Position numbers and translations under genes: made by a program. The notes under the pieces are model-generated. The model saw only the letters and a program-made list of their open reading frames with translations, was not told the DNA's origin and did not search any database. Of a stretch of 64,000 bases of DNA, positions 36,967 through 48,700 are shown in pieces. How positions within the stretch are numbered: position 1 is the stretch's first letter; each line of letters starts with the position of its first letter. The DNA comes from Piscicola geometra (lineage: Eukaryota; Annelida; Clitellata; Hirudinida; Piscicolidae). The stretch lies in NCBI GenBank assembly GCA_943735955.1, contig OX030963.1:107501-171500 (forward strand), read 5' to 3'.

Positions 36967-38742
36967 TATATTTTTAATTAGATTAATAAAAATAAATTAT
37001 TAATTAAAATATATAAAAAATATTATTAAAAACAATAAATTGTATTTTTAATTGTGCTTTATTGTGTTTTCAATAAAGTGTGTTTATTTTTATAGTTATT
37101 CAAAGTCAATGTGTTTTCAATTAGTGGTTTGGAGCCATGTGATTGGCACTTGTGTGTGGTGTCTTCGTTATTCTTGCCAATACCAGTATAAAGTGATTGT
37201 TTTTATCATCTTCAAAACAAAAGGCATGGTGCCTCTAAGATTTTGGGAATCGAATCTATGCGCAAATAACGATAGCGATTGAAAATATTGAAAAGAAAAA
37301 GCACTACAATTAAATATAATTGTTATAGTGCAATTCATTTGCCTATACTCATAACATTATGTCCGTGCCATTTTGTCCGTGACATTTTGTCCATGACATT
37401 TTTTCCTTGACATTTTGTCCTCGTGACATTTTGTCCGTGCCATTTTGTCCTCGTGACATTTTGTCCGTGCCATTTTGTCCGTGCCATTTTGTCCGTGCCA
37501 TTTTGTCTCGTGACATTTTGTCCTAGGACCGTTGTAGGTTGGTTGGAGGTTGGTTGGAGGTTGGTTGGAGGTTGGTTGGAGGCTGGTGTGGAGGTTGGTT
37601 GGAGGCTGGTGTGGAGGTTGGTGTGGAGGTTGGTTGGAGGCTGGTGTGAAGGTTGGTTGGAGGCTGGTGTGGAGGTTGGTTGGAGGTTGGTGTGGAGGTT
37701 GGTTGGAAGTTGGTGTGGAGGTTGGTTGGAGGTTGGTTGGAGGTTGGTTGGAGGTTGGTTGGAGGTTGGTGTGGAGGTTGGTTGGAGGTTGGTTGGAGGT
37801 TGGTTGGAGGTTGGTTGGAGGTTGGTTGGAGGTTGGTGTGGAGGTTGGTTGGAAGCTGGTGTGGAGGTTGGTTGGAGGCTGGTGTGGAGGTTGGTGTGGA
37901 GGTTGGTTGGAGGTTGGTTGGATGTTGGTTGGAGGTTGGTGTGGAGGTTGGTTGGAGGTTGGTTGGAGGTTGGTTGGAGGTTGGTTGGAGGTTGGTTGGA
38001 GGTTGGTTGGAGGTTGGTGTGGAGGTTGGTTGGAGGTTGGTGTGGAGGCTGGTTGGAGGTTGGTTGGAGGTTGGTGTGGAGGTTGGCTGGAGGTTGGTGT
38101 GGAGGTTGGTGTGGAGGTTGGTTGGAGGTTGGTTGGAGGTTGGTGTGGAGGTTGGTTGGAGGTTGGTGTGGAGGCTGGTTGGAGGTTGGTTGGAGGTTGG
38201 TGTGGAGGTTGGCTGGAGGTTGGTGTGGAGGTTGGTTGGAGGTTGGTTGGAGGTTGGTGTGGAGGTTGGTTGGAGGTTGGTTGGAGGTTGGTGTGGAGGT
38301 TGGTTGGAGGTTGGTTGGAGGTTGGTTGGAGGTTGGTGTGGAGGTTGGTTGGAGGCTGGTGTGGAGGTTGGTTGGAGGTTGGTTGGAGGCTGGTGTGGAG
38401 GTTGGTGTGGAGGTTGGTTGGAGGTTGGTTGGAGGTTGGTGTGGAGGTTGGTTGGAGGTTAGTTGGAGGTTGGTTGGAGGTTGGTGTGGAGGTTGGTTGG
38501 AGGTTGGTTGGAGGTTGGTTGGAGGCGTGGCCGGACAAAATGTCACGGGACAAAATGGCACGGACAAAATGTCACGAGGACAAAATGTCACGGACAAAAT
38601 GTCACGAGGACAAAATGTCACGAGACAAAATGGCACGGACAAAATGTCACGGAAAAAATGGCACGGACAAAATGTCACGGACAAAATGTCACGGAAAAAA
38701 TGGCACGGACAAAATGTCATGAGTATTGTTAGTAGTAGTAGC

Positions 38743-38779
<37 letters not shown>

Positions 38780-38780
38780 A

Positions 38781-38875
<95 letters not shown>

Positions 38876-40837
38876 TATATTTTTAATTAGATTAATAAAA
38901 ATAAATTATTAATTAAAATATATAAAAAATATTATTAAAAACAATAAATTGTATTTTTAATTGTGCTTTATTGTGTTTTCAATAAAGTGTGTTTATTTTT
39001 ATAGTTATTCAAAGTCAATGTGTTTTCAATTAGTGGTTTGGAGCCATGTGATTGGCACTTGTGTGTGGTGTCTTCGTTATTCTTGCCAATACCAGTATAA
39101 AGTGATTGTTTTTATCATCTTCAAAACAAAAGGCATGGTGCCTCTAAGATTTTGGGAATCGAATCTATGCGCAAATAACGATAGCGATTGAAAATATTGA
39201 AAAGAAAAAGCACTACAATTAAATATAATTGTTATAGTGCAATTCATTTGCCTATACTCATAACATTATGTCCGTGCCATTTTGTCCGTGACATTTTGTC
39301 CATGACATTTTTTCCTTGACATTTTGTCCTCGTGACATTTTGTCCGTGCCATTTTGTCCTCGTGACATTTTGTCCGTGCCATTTTGTCCGTGCCATTTTG
39401 TCCGTGCCATTTTGTCTCGTGACATTTTGTCCTAGGACCGTTGTAGGTTGGTTGGAGGTTGGTTGGAGGTTGGTTGGAGGTTGGTTGGAGGCTGGTGTGG
39501 AGGTTGGTTGGAGGCTGGTGTGGAGGTTGGTGTGGAGGTTGGTTGGAGGCTGGTGTGAAGGTTGGTTGGAGGCTGGTGTGGAGGTTGGTTGGAGGTTGGT
39601 GTGGAGGTTGGTTGGAAGTTGGTGTGGAGGTTGGTTGGAGGTTGGTTGGAGGTTGGTTGGAGGTTGGTTGGAGGTTGGTGTGGAGGTTGGTTGGAGGTTG
39701 GTTGGAGGTTGGTTGGAGGTTGGTTGGAGGTTGGTTGGAGGTTGGTGTGGAGGTTGGTTGGAAGCTGGTGTGGAGGTTGGTTGGAGGCTGGTGTGGAGGT
39801 TGGTGTGGAGGTTGGTTGGAGGTTGGTTGGATGTTGGTTGGAGGTTGGTGTGGAGGTTGGTTGGAGGTTGGTTGGAGGTTGGTTGGAGGTTGGTTGGAGG
39901 TTGGTGTGGAGGTTGGTTGGAGGTTGGTTGGAGGCTGGTGTGGAGGTTGGTGTGGAGGTTGGTTGGAGGCTGGTGTGGAGGTTGGTGTGGAGGTTGGTGT
40001 GGAGGTTGGTTGGAGGTTGGTGTGGAGGTTGGTTGGAGGTTGGTTGGAGGTTGGTGTGGAGGTTGGTTGGAGGTTGGTGTGGAGGTTGGTTGGAGGTTGG
40101 TTGGAGGTTGGTGTGGAGGTTGGTTGGAGGTTGGTTGGAGGTTGGTTGGAGGTTGGTTGGAGGTTGGTTGGAGGTTGGTGTGGAGGCTGGTATGGAAGCT
40201 AGTGTGGAGGTTGGTTGGAGGCTGGTTGTAGGTTGGTGTGGAGGTTGGTGTGGAAGTTGGTGTGGAGGTTGGTTGGAGGTTGGTGTGGAGGTTGGTTGGA
40301 GGTTGGTGTGGAGGTTGGTGTGGAGGCTGGTATGGAGGTTGGTTGGAGGTTGGTGTGGAGGTTGGTTGGAGGTTGGTGTGGAGGTTGGTGTGGAGGCTGG
40401 TATGGAGGCTAGTGTGGAGGTTGGTTGGAGGTTGGTTGTAGGTTGGTGTGGAGGCTGGTGAGGAGGTTGGTTTGGAGGTTGGTTTGGAGGTTGGTGTGGA
40501 GGTTGGTTGGATGGCTGGTATGGAGGCTGGTGTGGAGGTTAGTTGGATGGCTGATTGAGTATGAACCTTGTTCTTTGACAGTGGATCGGCTAGCTGGAGA
40601 AGTCCTCTCAGTGAGAATCTTGCTCGTGAAGTTCATGAATTCTTCGACACTTCAAAGAGGCAAGTTAAAAGGAGTTTCATGGTGCTAGTTATAAGGAGTT
40701 GCTTACCTAAAAGAAACATCATCAAGGCACCTGGAGCGCTGGAAGTAGCCGAAGGAAGAGAGTTCACTGGCACCGACCAACTTGCGAGCGGAACCACTCA
40801 CTTCCCTGAAGAGAACATGGATCGCGTACAACTTCAT
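32232..40837 (-). CDS. YKT6: R-SNARE YKT6 (longin-domain, prenylated)
   Basis: Eight minus-strand exons in phase: 40731-40837 (ATG at 40837), 40567-40649, 35602-35702, 35191-35249, 34793-34838, 34622-34687, 32390-32491, 32232-32267 (TGA). The protein is 199 residues; human YKT6 is 198. The longin domain starts [10 protein letters not shown] and includes [39 protein letters not shown] and [13 protein letters not shown]. The R-SNARE helix follows ([35 protein letters not shown]), then [18 protein letters not shown]6 acts in ER-Golgi, endosomal and autophagosome fusion, and is anchored by lipid on a C-terminal CC motif. Here the CaaX-type box is CSIL, ending in Leu, which favours geranylgeranyl rather than farnesyl transfer. 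Intron 2 is nearly 5 kb of minisatellite and two copies of a mobile element. Confidence 0.94.
32482..34390. repeat. 23-bp minisatellite straddling the acceptor of YKT6 intron 6
   Basis: Plus-strand unit GTGCTGTTTGTTAGAGTGGT plus TGT, about 80 copies. On the transcribed strand each unit contains AACAAACAG|CACA, the acceptor of exon 7. One unit variant also copies the first ten exon bases, CACAGCACCA. A local change of motif occurs at 34075-34145, repeated at 34380-34445. Confidence 0.95.
34868..35180. repeat. ACAACA / AAACAAGAGATGGTCTCACT repeat in YKT6 intron 4
   Basis: About eight copies of a 35-45 bp unit. Confidence 0.9.
35255..35578. repeat. 31-bp repeat in YKT6 intron 3
   Basis: About ten copies of TTGGTCAGTTCATTGATCAA plus CTACTCCTCTA; the array runs to the exon 4 acceptor region. 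Confidence 0.92.
35707..36622. repeat. G-rich 11/12-bp minisatellite, first block (YKT6 intron 2)
   Basis: Mixed GGTTGGTTGGA and GGTTGGTGTGGA units start five bases from the exon 3 acceptor. Many stretches contain GGTTGGTGTGG followed by AGGTTGG. Confidence 0.96.
36628..37533. mobile_element. Candidate foldback-type element with GGACAAAATG terminal repeats, copy 1
   Basis: The left end is a run of GGACAAAATGTCACG and GGACAAAATGGCACG units. The right end is the same motif inverted (CGTGACATTTTGTCC, CGTGCCATTTTGTCC). The centre holds an (AGT)n tract and 350 bp of unique AT-rich DNA. Long inverted repeats built of short tandem units are typical of foldback-like DNA elements. No transposase frame is visible. 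The family assignment is inference. Confidence 0.6.
37534..38524. repeat. G-rich minisatellite, second block
   Basis: Same GGTTGGTTGGA/GGTTGGTGTGGA units. The distal part repeats, in order, the variant units of the first block. Confidence 0.95.
38531..39443. mobile_element. Candidate foldback-type element, copy 2
   Basis: Near-identical to 36628-37533, differing mainly in (AGT)n length. The spacing of about 1.9 kb and matching flanking array show a tandem duplication of element plus array, not a second insertion. Confidence 0.65.
39444..40560. repeat. G-rich minisatellite, third block
   Basis: Its first 400-450 bp repeats the variant order of the second block, then diverges. It ends at the donor side of YKT6 exon 2 (exon end 40567). 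Confidence 0.95.
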
Positions 40838-41286
40838 GGTGCTGGGGATGCCTTCGGTGGCCAGACAGAAGTACTTCTGCTATTTAAATTAAACCCAGTC
40901 TCTAAAATCACAGAATAGAAATAATATCTTCTTCGATTCAAAAAAAAATTATTGTTCAAAGATCTTTGGGTTCTTTTAAAGAGAATCAAAAGAAATAAAA
41001 TAAAGAAGTTCGCTTTTAAAAGTAACAGCTCATTAGTGCTGTACCGTGCACACAGATGTCTTATTATTCATTGGTCTTCTAACTGTCAAGAAAGTTATTT
41101 AAAAGAATTTTTTTGATTGACTGAAGCTGCAGAGACGGCATGTTTTGACTGGTTGCGCCTAGCAGCCTGATCAGGAAGTTTCTCAAAGTGCGTGCCTTTG
41201 ACTTTGAATTAACATGCCCAAAATTATTTCAAATGAAAATGTCACATTGACTACTCAGAGACAATTAAATCACCGTGGTGCAGACG
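40838..41286. promoter_or_regulatory. Bidirectional promoter interval between YKT6 and tafazzin
   Basis: The two start codons lie head-to-head, 449 bp apart, and no exon was seen between them. Promoters for both genes are expected here or in unseen 5' UTR exons. No TATA box could be assigned. Confidence 0.5.
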
Positions 41287-42704
41287 ATGCCTCTGCAGGT
41301 GCAGTGGCCGCACTGGCAAGTCGGCAAGGCTCCTCTCTGGTGGAGACTCGCCTCCAAGGCCACCATGTCCGCTGTGGGACTCACTGCCAAGCTCTTCATG
41401 GGTGTGTGTGTTTGGGTGTGTATGTGTGTGTGTTTGTTTGGATGTGTATGTGTGTGTGTTTGTTTATGTTTCTTTTTGTGTGTGTGTGTTTGTGTGCGTG
41501 TGTGTTTGGGTGTGTATGTGTGTGTGTTTATGTTTCTTTGTGTGTGTGTGTGTGATGCTGAGTCAATAAAGAACACGTGGGATGCCATTCTCAGACATGC
41601 TGAACAAAAAGACAGTCTACAATGTGGAGACTCTGCATAAGCTGGTCGACCAAAGGTTGCCTCTAGGCATTCTCAACTCACAAGTATTCTCTCCTCATCA
41701 TCACCATCACTATCATCGCCATAATTACCATCATCATCTCATCTTCATCATTATCATACAATACAATACAATAAAGACCTCACCATGACGACACACATCA
41801 AAAAGATGACTCAAACCTGCTTTGCTTTTTTACGCCAAATACGATCCATAAGATGGTTATTGACCAAGGACTCACTGAGAACTTTGGCTTCTGCTTTGAT
41901 TCTCAGTCGAATTGACTATGGCAATATCATTCTTACTGGGTTGCCAATGAAGCAGCTGCAGAAAATTCAGTCTGTAATCAACACCACAGCTAGGCTCATA
42001 AAGGTGCTAGAAAGTATGATCACATCAGCCCTGTTCTCAAGGAGCTCTACTGGCTTCGTTTTGAAAACAGAATTGAATACAAAAACATCTTGTTAATGCA
42101 CAAGTGTCTGTCCAATGAGTGTCCAGATTATTTGTCGAGTAGCATTGTCATGAGAGCAAGTCTTCCCCAGAGGGAAAGACTCAGGTCTGCTAGGTCAAGA
42201 GATGTAGTTCCACAGAGCTACAAACTCAAGTATGCATGTGCAAGAAGCTTTTTTGTTGCAGCGCCGACTCTTTGGAATAGTCTTCCCAATAGACTCAAAT
42301 CCCTGAGCTCGACCGCGACATTCAGCCGTTCTCTGAAAACGTATTTGTTTAGCAGATCACAATAACCCACAAATCTACTGCTCATTTCTTCCATTCATCA
42401 ATTTCTTGCTTTCTAATTTTGTCTTCATTTTATTTATTTATTTTTTATTTATAAATGGTGAATAATAATTTTAAAATAATAATTATTAATATCATTATTT
42501 ACTTTTCCATAACTAAGTCGTCTTGAAGCCCGTCCAGATTTACGCCACTATAATCTTACTCGTCGTTTTATTGTATTGTATTGTATCATCATCACCACCA
42601 TAAAGTTTCCATCTTTTTACAGACCTCCAGGCCAGAGTCTCATCACCGTCTGCAACCACCACTCCTGCCTCGACGAGCCCCTTCTCTGGAGTCAGTACTC
42701 ACTC

Positions 42705-42740
<36 letters not shown>

Positions 42741-43755
42741 GTCAAGCTGGAGATGATGATGATGATGATCAAAATGGAGATGATGATGATGATGATGGTC
42801 AAGGTGAGGAGGATGATAATGGTGATGACGTCATCATACAACTGTGCAGGCCTGCTTGCTTGGAGACACTTTCTGTGGAGGGTGGACAAGATGCGCTGGA
42901 CCACTGGAGCTGCTGATATCTGCTTCACTAAGGTCTTCATCATCATCATCATCACTACTATCATCACCACTATCGTCATCATCATTACTACTATCAATAT
43001 CACTGTCATCATCATCATCACCACCACCTCCTGCACAGGAATGGCATTCAGCATTCTTCTCCCTGGGTCGATCGGTTCCTCTGGTGCGGGGAGACGGAGT
43101 GCTGCAACACAGTGTCGACTTCGCCATCGACCTCCTCAATTCCGGTCGCTTCATTTCTCCCCCACTCACTCCACTGCACCCTGAAACCACCACTAAACTA
43201 CACTGCACCACCACCACCCTCTCTGCACCACCACCACCCTCTCTGCACCACCACCACCCTCTCTGCACCACCACCACCTTCTCTGCACCACCACCACCCT
43301 CTCTGAACCACCACTAAACAGGCGAGTGGGTGCACATCTACCCTGAAGGCAAGGTAACGAGGGAGGAGGTGAGGATGAAGTGGGGAGTGGGCAGGATGGT
43401 CGCCGAGGCAGCCAAGCCACCCCTCGTGCTGCCCTTCTACCACGTCGGCATGGACTACATTCTGCCCAATATCACTCCCTACCGACCACACTTCAACAAG
43501 AAGGTCACCATGCTGGTGGGAGAGCCCTTGGACTTCAGTGCAGTGCTGCAGGGCGTGCAAGGAGCGGTGCTGAAGAGGAAGCTGGTGACTGATCTGTTAC
43601 AGCAGGAACTGGCCAGACTCAAAGCTCTGACGTGGAAGCTGCATGGAAGACCTGTTGACTACGACATGCCTGCTGTGCTGCAGAAAACGATGCCTGGACA
43701 GAAAGACGCTCAGAAAAAAAAAGTGCCTTTGAAAAGAGTTCAAGAAAATATATAA
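41287..43755 (+). CDS. TAFAZZIN: Tafazzin, phospholipid-lysophospholipid transacylase
   Basis: Six exons in phase: 41287-41401, 41595-41655, 42623-42690, 42850-42932, 43039-43144, 43322-43755 (TAA); 288 residues. It starts MPLQVQWPHW, as tafazzins do. The acyltransferase HX4D motif is in NHHSCLDEP. KMRWTTGAADICFTK and EWHSAFFSLGRSVPLVRGDG match the tafazzin core, and the glycerolipid-binding motif is HIYPEGKVT, followed by VGMDYILPN. The enzyme remodels cardiolipin acyl chains on mitochondrial membranes. Intron 2 contains a CR1-like retrotransposon fragment, intron 5 a 20-bp minisatellite. The stop codon overlaps an AATAAA signal. Confidence 0.93.
41402..41555. repeat. TG-rich repeat in tafazzin intron 1
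   Basis: GTGTGTGTTTGGGTGTGTATG-like repeats begin exactly at the intron donor. Confidence 0.85.
41756..42586 (+). mobile_element. 5'-truncated CR1/L2-type non-LTR retrotransposon
   Basis: The coding remnant at 41785-42365 matches the region after the reverse-transcriptase core of CR1/L2-type elements: LILSRIDYGNIILTGLP, IQSVINTTARLIK, then RIEYKNILLMHKCLSNECPD, and finally APTLWNSLPNRLKS. One single-base frameshift near 42011 separates the two halves. The element ends in (TATTG)n. A 19-bp inverted copy of that tail stands at its left edge. It lies in tafazzin intron 2, same orientation as the gene. Confidence 0.85.
43196..43318. repeat. 20-bp repeat CACCACCACCACCCTCTCTG
   Basis: Five to six copies at the end of tafazzin intron 5. 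Confidence 0.92.
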
Positions 43756-43759
43756 TAAA
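43754..43759 (+). terminator. Polyadenylation signal of tafazzin
   Basis: AATAAA overlaps the TAA stop by two bases. Further AATAAA/ATTAAA-like words follow before HEATR6 begins at 43906. Confidence 0.5.
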
Positions 43760-43905
43760 GACGAAAAAAAACATTTTATTTTATACAAATAAATATTAAA
43801 ATAAAAAATGTACAGCTACAATTTCGATTTTATTTATGCTAAGATGCATTTTTCATTTAAAATTACTTTTAAATTAGTTTCAATAGATATTTTATTTTTC
43901 TGAAA

Positions 43906-45712
43906 ATGGAAGAGATTGGGTTTGAAAATCTGCTGAAAAAGCACGAAACTGATGAGAGCAAATTAAGTTTTATATGCAAAATGGCGGAGGACTTGCTGCA
44001 GAATAAGTATCGCAAGTACCGCATTGACACTGCCCTGCTGGACTCTCTGTTCCATGCAGTCGTGCCCCTGCTCACTCCAAATACCTTCGTCGAACAAGAG
44101 GTGACATTCTTTTCTCATTTTTTAGCATGGAGTTCTCCATGCTTAACCTTTATGAATTTCTCTGTAATTTATATGAACTATTCATCATCTTGTGCTGCAA
44201 GAGAGTGGACAAGCTGGTGGCTGACTTGGCAGGTCTGGTGCCAGCAGATCTGAGACACAACACTTTCATCTCCTTCATCAACCTCATCTTCAACTTCTAC
44301 CACAGACAGAAGGTCATCACTCAATCACTCTGGTCTTACAGCCACCCCTTTTATTCACTGACCCATACCACTCAGAATAATCATCATAACCATCTCTCCC
44401 TTTCAGCATGATCATCATGACCATCTCTCCCTTTCAGCATGATCATCACAACTATCCATCCATTCAGCAACATCACAATCATCATCATCATCACCTACAG
44501 AGAGTGATGATGAGAGAACAGGGACGTGTTGTGGAAGTATTGTTGGCAGTGTTGTCAACATACAACACCTCTGCAGTCCTAAGTCATCATTATCAGCACC
44601 TCAGTCATCATCATCATCATCGCAACAACCTCAGCTTGTGCATTCGATCACTGGCAGCTGTTCTCTTTCACAACTGCCTTCTTGACGTCTGTGCTCTTTC
44701 TCTTGCATATTTTGTATCTCTGCAGCAGTACAATGCACTCTGCTGTGGTAAAATGCACTCTGCTGCAGTAAAATACACTCTGCTGCAGTACAATGCACTC
44801 TGCTGCAGTACAATGCACTCTGCTGCAGTACAATGCACTCTGCTGCAGTACAATGCACTCTGCTGCAGTACAATGCACTCTGCTGCAGTACAATGCACTC
44901 TGCTGCAGTACAATGCACTCTGCTGCAGTACAATGCACTCTGCTGCAGTACAATGCACTCTGCTGCAGTACAATGCACTCTGCTGCAGTACAATGCACTC
45001 TGCTGCAGTACAATGCACTCTGCTGCAGTACAATGCACTCTGCTGCAGTACAATGCACTCTGCTGCAGTACAATGCACTCTGCTGCAGTACAATGCACTC
45101 TGCTGCAGTACAATGCACTCTGCTGCAGTACAATGCACTCTGCTGCAGTACAATGCACTCTGCTGCAGTACAATGCACTCTGCTGCAGTACAATGCACTC
45201 TGCTGCAGTACAATGCACTCTGCTGCAGTACAATGCACTCTGCTGCAGTACAATGCACATTGTGGCAGTGTAATGAAGAATGCATTCTCCCTCAGTACCA
45301 CAGGGTCGTCATAGAAACGCTCATCCACACCTACCTCCACTACTGCAAGGAAGGCAACTCACAGGCTGTAAAGAGAGATGACAGGGTGGTTGGTGTGGAT
45401 GAGTTGTCAGTCCTGTGTGCCACTGTACAATGTCTCAACACACTCACCCACTCGTTAGTGTTTGTGTGTGTGTGTTTTGTGTATGTATGTATGTGTGTGT
45501 GTTTTGTGTATGTATGTGTGTGTGTTTTGTGTATGTATGTATGTGTGTGTGTTTTGTGTATGTATGTATGTGTGTGTGTTTTGTGTATGTATGTGTGTAT
45601 GTGTAGACGGAGCGTGATGGATGTACAGGGGAGAGGGGCAGTGGAGCATGGAGGAAACGGAGCACTCGAGACTGGTGCAGTTCATGCTGCAGACTCTACA
45701 GGTGCCTGTTGT

Positions 45713-45768
<56 letters not shown>

Positions 45769-48700
45769 GTGGTAGAGGTGAAGATGATAGTGGTGATAAT
45801 GATGGTTCTGCAGGTGTTGAGACCACTGCACAACCACCTGCTTCTCTTCCACAACGACAAGCAACAACAACTTCAACATGCTGGTGATGATGAAAATGTT
45901 TCAAGGGTTGAACTCACTCGCTTGCACTGCAAGGTGTGTCTCCACAACAACATCACAACTACATATACAATTCAACTGAACAAACTCCAACAAACAGCAC
46001 ATTAACTAACAATACAACACTAATTTCAACAACTAAACTACAGCACTGACTGCACCAACAACAGACTGTAACGTGTTGTTTCGAGGCGGTCACCAACTGC
46101 ATCTCAAACTGCCACTCCTTCCCTCCTCTCCTCGTCAACTACCTCCTTCTCTGCATTCAGGTCATCATCATCATCATCATCTTCTTCACCGTCATCATCA
46201 TCATCACACTATTATCAACAGCATAAAAACATCATCTTCACCGTCATCATCATCATCACACTTATTATCAACAGCATAAAAACATCATCTTCACCGTCAT
46301 CATCATCATCACACTTATTATCAACAGCATAAAAACATCATCTTCACCGTCATCATCATCATCACACTATTATCAACAGCATAAAAAACATCATCTTCAC
46401 CGTCATCATCATCATCACACTTATATTATCAACAGCATAAAAACATCATCTTCACCGTCATCATCATCATCACACTTATTATCAACAGCATAAAAACATC
46501 ATCTTCACCGTCATCATCATCGTCACACTTATTATCAACAGCATAAAAAACATCATCTTCACCGTCATCATCATCATCACACTTATTATCAACAGCATAA
46601 AAACATCATCTTCACCGTCATCATCATCATCACACTATTATCAACAGCATAAAAAACATCATCTTCACCGTCATCATCATCGTCACACTTATTATCAACA
46701 GCATAAAAACATCATCTTCACCGTCATCATCATCGTCACACTTATTATCAACAGCATAAAAACATCATCTTCACCGTCATCATCATCATCACACTTATTA
46801 TTAACAGCATAAAAACATCATCTTCACCGTCATCATCATCGTCACACTTATTATCAACAGCATAAAAAACATCATCTTCACCGTCATCATCATCATCACA
46901 CTTATTATCAACAGCATAAAAAACATCATCTTCACCGTCATCATCATCACCACACTATTATCAACAGCATAAAAAAACATAATCTTCACCGTCATCATCC
47001 TCACCACCCTTTCAGACGTATCTGATGTACAAGGCAGTAGCAAGCAGTCTCAGCAGGCAGTCGCAAGAGGTGGATGCCTTTGCAGCCTCTATCCAACAAC
47101 TCACTCTTTCTCCTCACTCCAACAACCATCATTCTCACATCGATTCTGCCCCCAACAACAAGACACAAACAACTCCAGACAACAGCAACAACAACAAAGG
47201 TAAGAAGTCGTCAGTGAAGAAGACACCAGCAAGGAGGAAGAGGAGCAAGCACGAGGGGAGAGCAGGTACTGACAGGAAGCCTTTGCTGGCCGACTGGCAG
47301 CTTGAAGAGGAAGAGAGAGTGGGAAAGGAGAGGGGAAGAGAGATGATGGGAGGGACGAAAGATGGGGAGGGTAGGAGGAAGAGGGATGGAGACGAGTTGC
47401 ATGGGGGATTGTCCAAAGTCAGAATTGCCTGTCTCACTTGTCTGCACCTCTCCATCAAGGTGAGTTCCCTTGTCGCAATCAGTGTTTTTCCTTTTCATCT
47501 TCCCAGTTGCATCCACTCACAGGTGATAGAGAAGAAAATTGTCTTCGGATATTGGGGACAATTGCTGCCCACCTCAGCACTCCACCTGCAGCAGCATCCC
47601 CTCATCGTCGCCATCCTCCACGACAGCAACCAGCACGTCAGACACGCCAGCCTCTCAGTCCTCTCGCAACTCCTCGACTCCTCCAAGCACTTCCTTCTTT
47701 CTGCTGCTGAAAGGTGCATCACCACTGCCTCATCAGCATCATTATTCCTCTAATGCCTTTATCACCAATGCCTCATCTGCATTGCATCACCACTGCCTCA
47801 TCAGCATTGCATCACCACTGCCTCATCAGCACTGCATCACCACTGCCTCATCAGCACTGCATCACCACTGCCTCATCAGCACTGCATCACCACTGCCTTC
47901 TCAGCACTGCATCACCACTGCCTCATCAGCACTGCATCACCACTGCCTCATCAGCACTGCATCACCACTGCCTCATCAGCACTGCATCACCACTGCCTCA
48001 TCAGCATTGCATCACCACTGCCTCATCTGCATTGCATCACCACTGCCTCCTCAGCACTGCATCACCACTGCCTCATCAACATTGCATCACCACTGCCTCA
48101 TCAGCACTGCATCACCACTGCCTCCTCAGCATTGCATCACCACTGCCTCATCAGCACTGCATCACCACTGCCTCATCAGCACTGCATCACCACTGCCTCA
48201 TCAGCACTGCATCACCACTGCCTCATCAGCAATGCATCACCACTGCCTCATCAGCACTGCATCACCACTGCCTCATCAGCACTGCATCACCACTGCCTCA
48301 TCACCACTGCATCACCACTGCCTCATCAGCACTGCATCACCACTGCCTCATCAGCACTGCATCACCACTGCCTCATCAGCACTGCATCACCACTGCCTCA
48401 TCAGCATTGCATCACCACTGCCTCATCAGCACTGCATCACCACTGCCTCATCAGCACTGCATCACCACTGCCTCATCAGCACTGCATCACCACTGCCTCA
48501 TCCGCACTGCATCACCACTGCCTCATCAGCACTGCATCACCACTGCCTCCTCAGCACTGCATCACCACTGCCTCATCAGCACTGCATCACCACTGCCTCA
48601 TCAGCACTGCATCACCACTGCCTCCTCAGCATTGCATCACCACTGCCTCATCTGCATTGCATCACCACTGCCTCCTCAGCACTGCATCACCACTGCCTCA

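Noticed and set aside
35581..40461. [13 protein letters not shown] and [10 protein letters not shown] repeat proteins
   Set aside because: Both strands of the G-rich YKT6 intron array are open. YKT6 exons on the minus strand explain the coding part.
44590..44720. A HEATR6 exon reading SLCIRSLAAVLFHN
   Set aside because: Its phase fits neither neighbour, whereas exons 44501-44575 and 45296-45453 join directly in phase.
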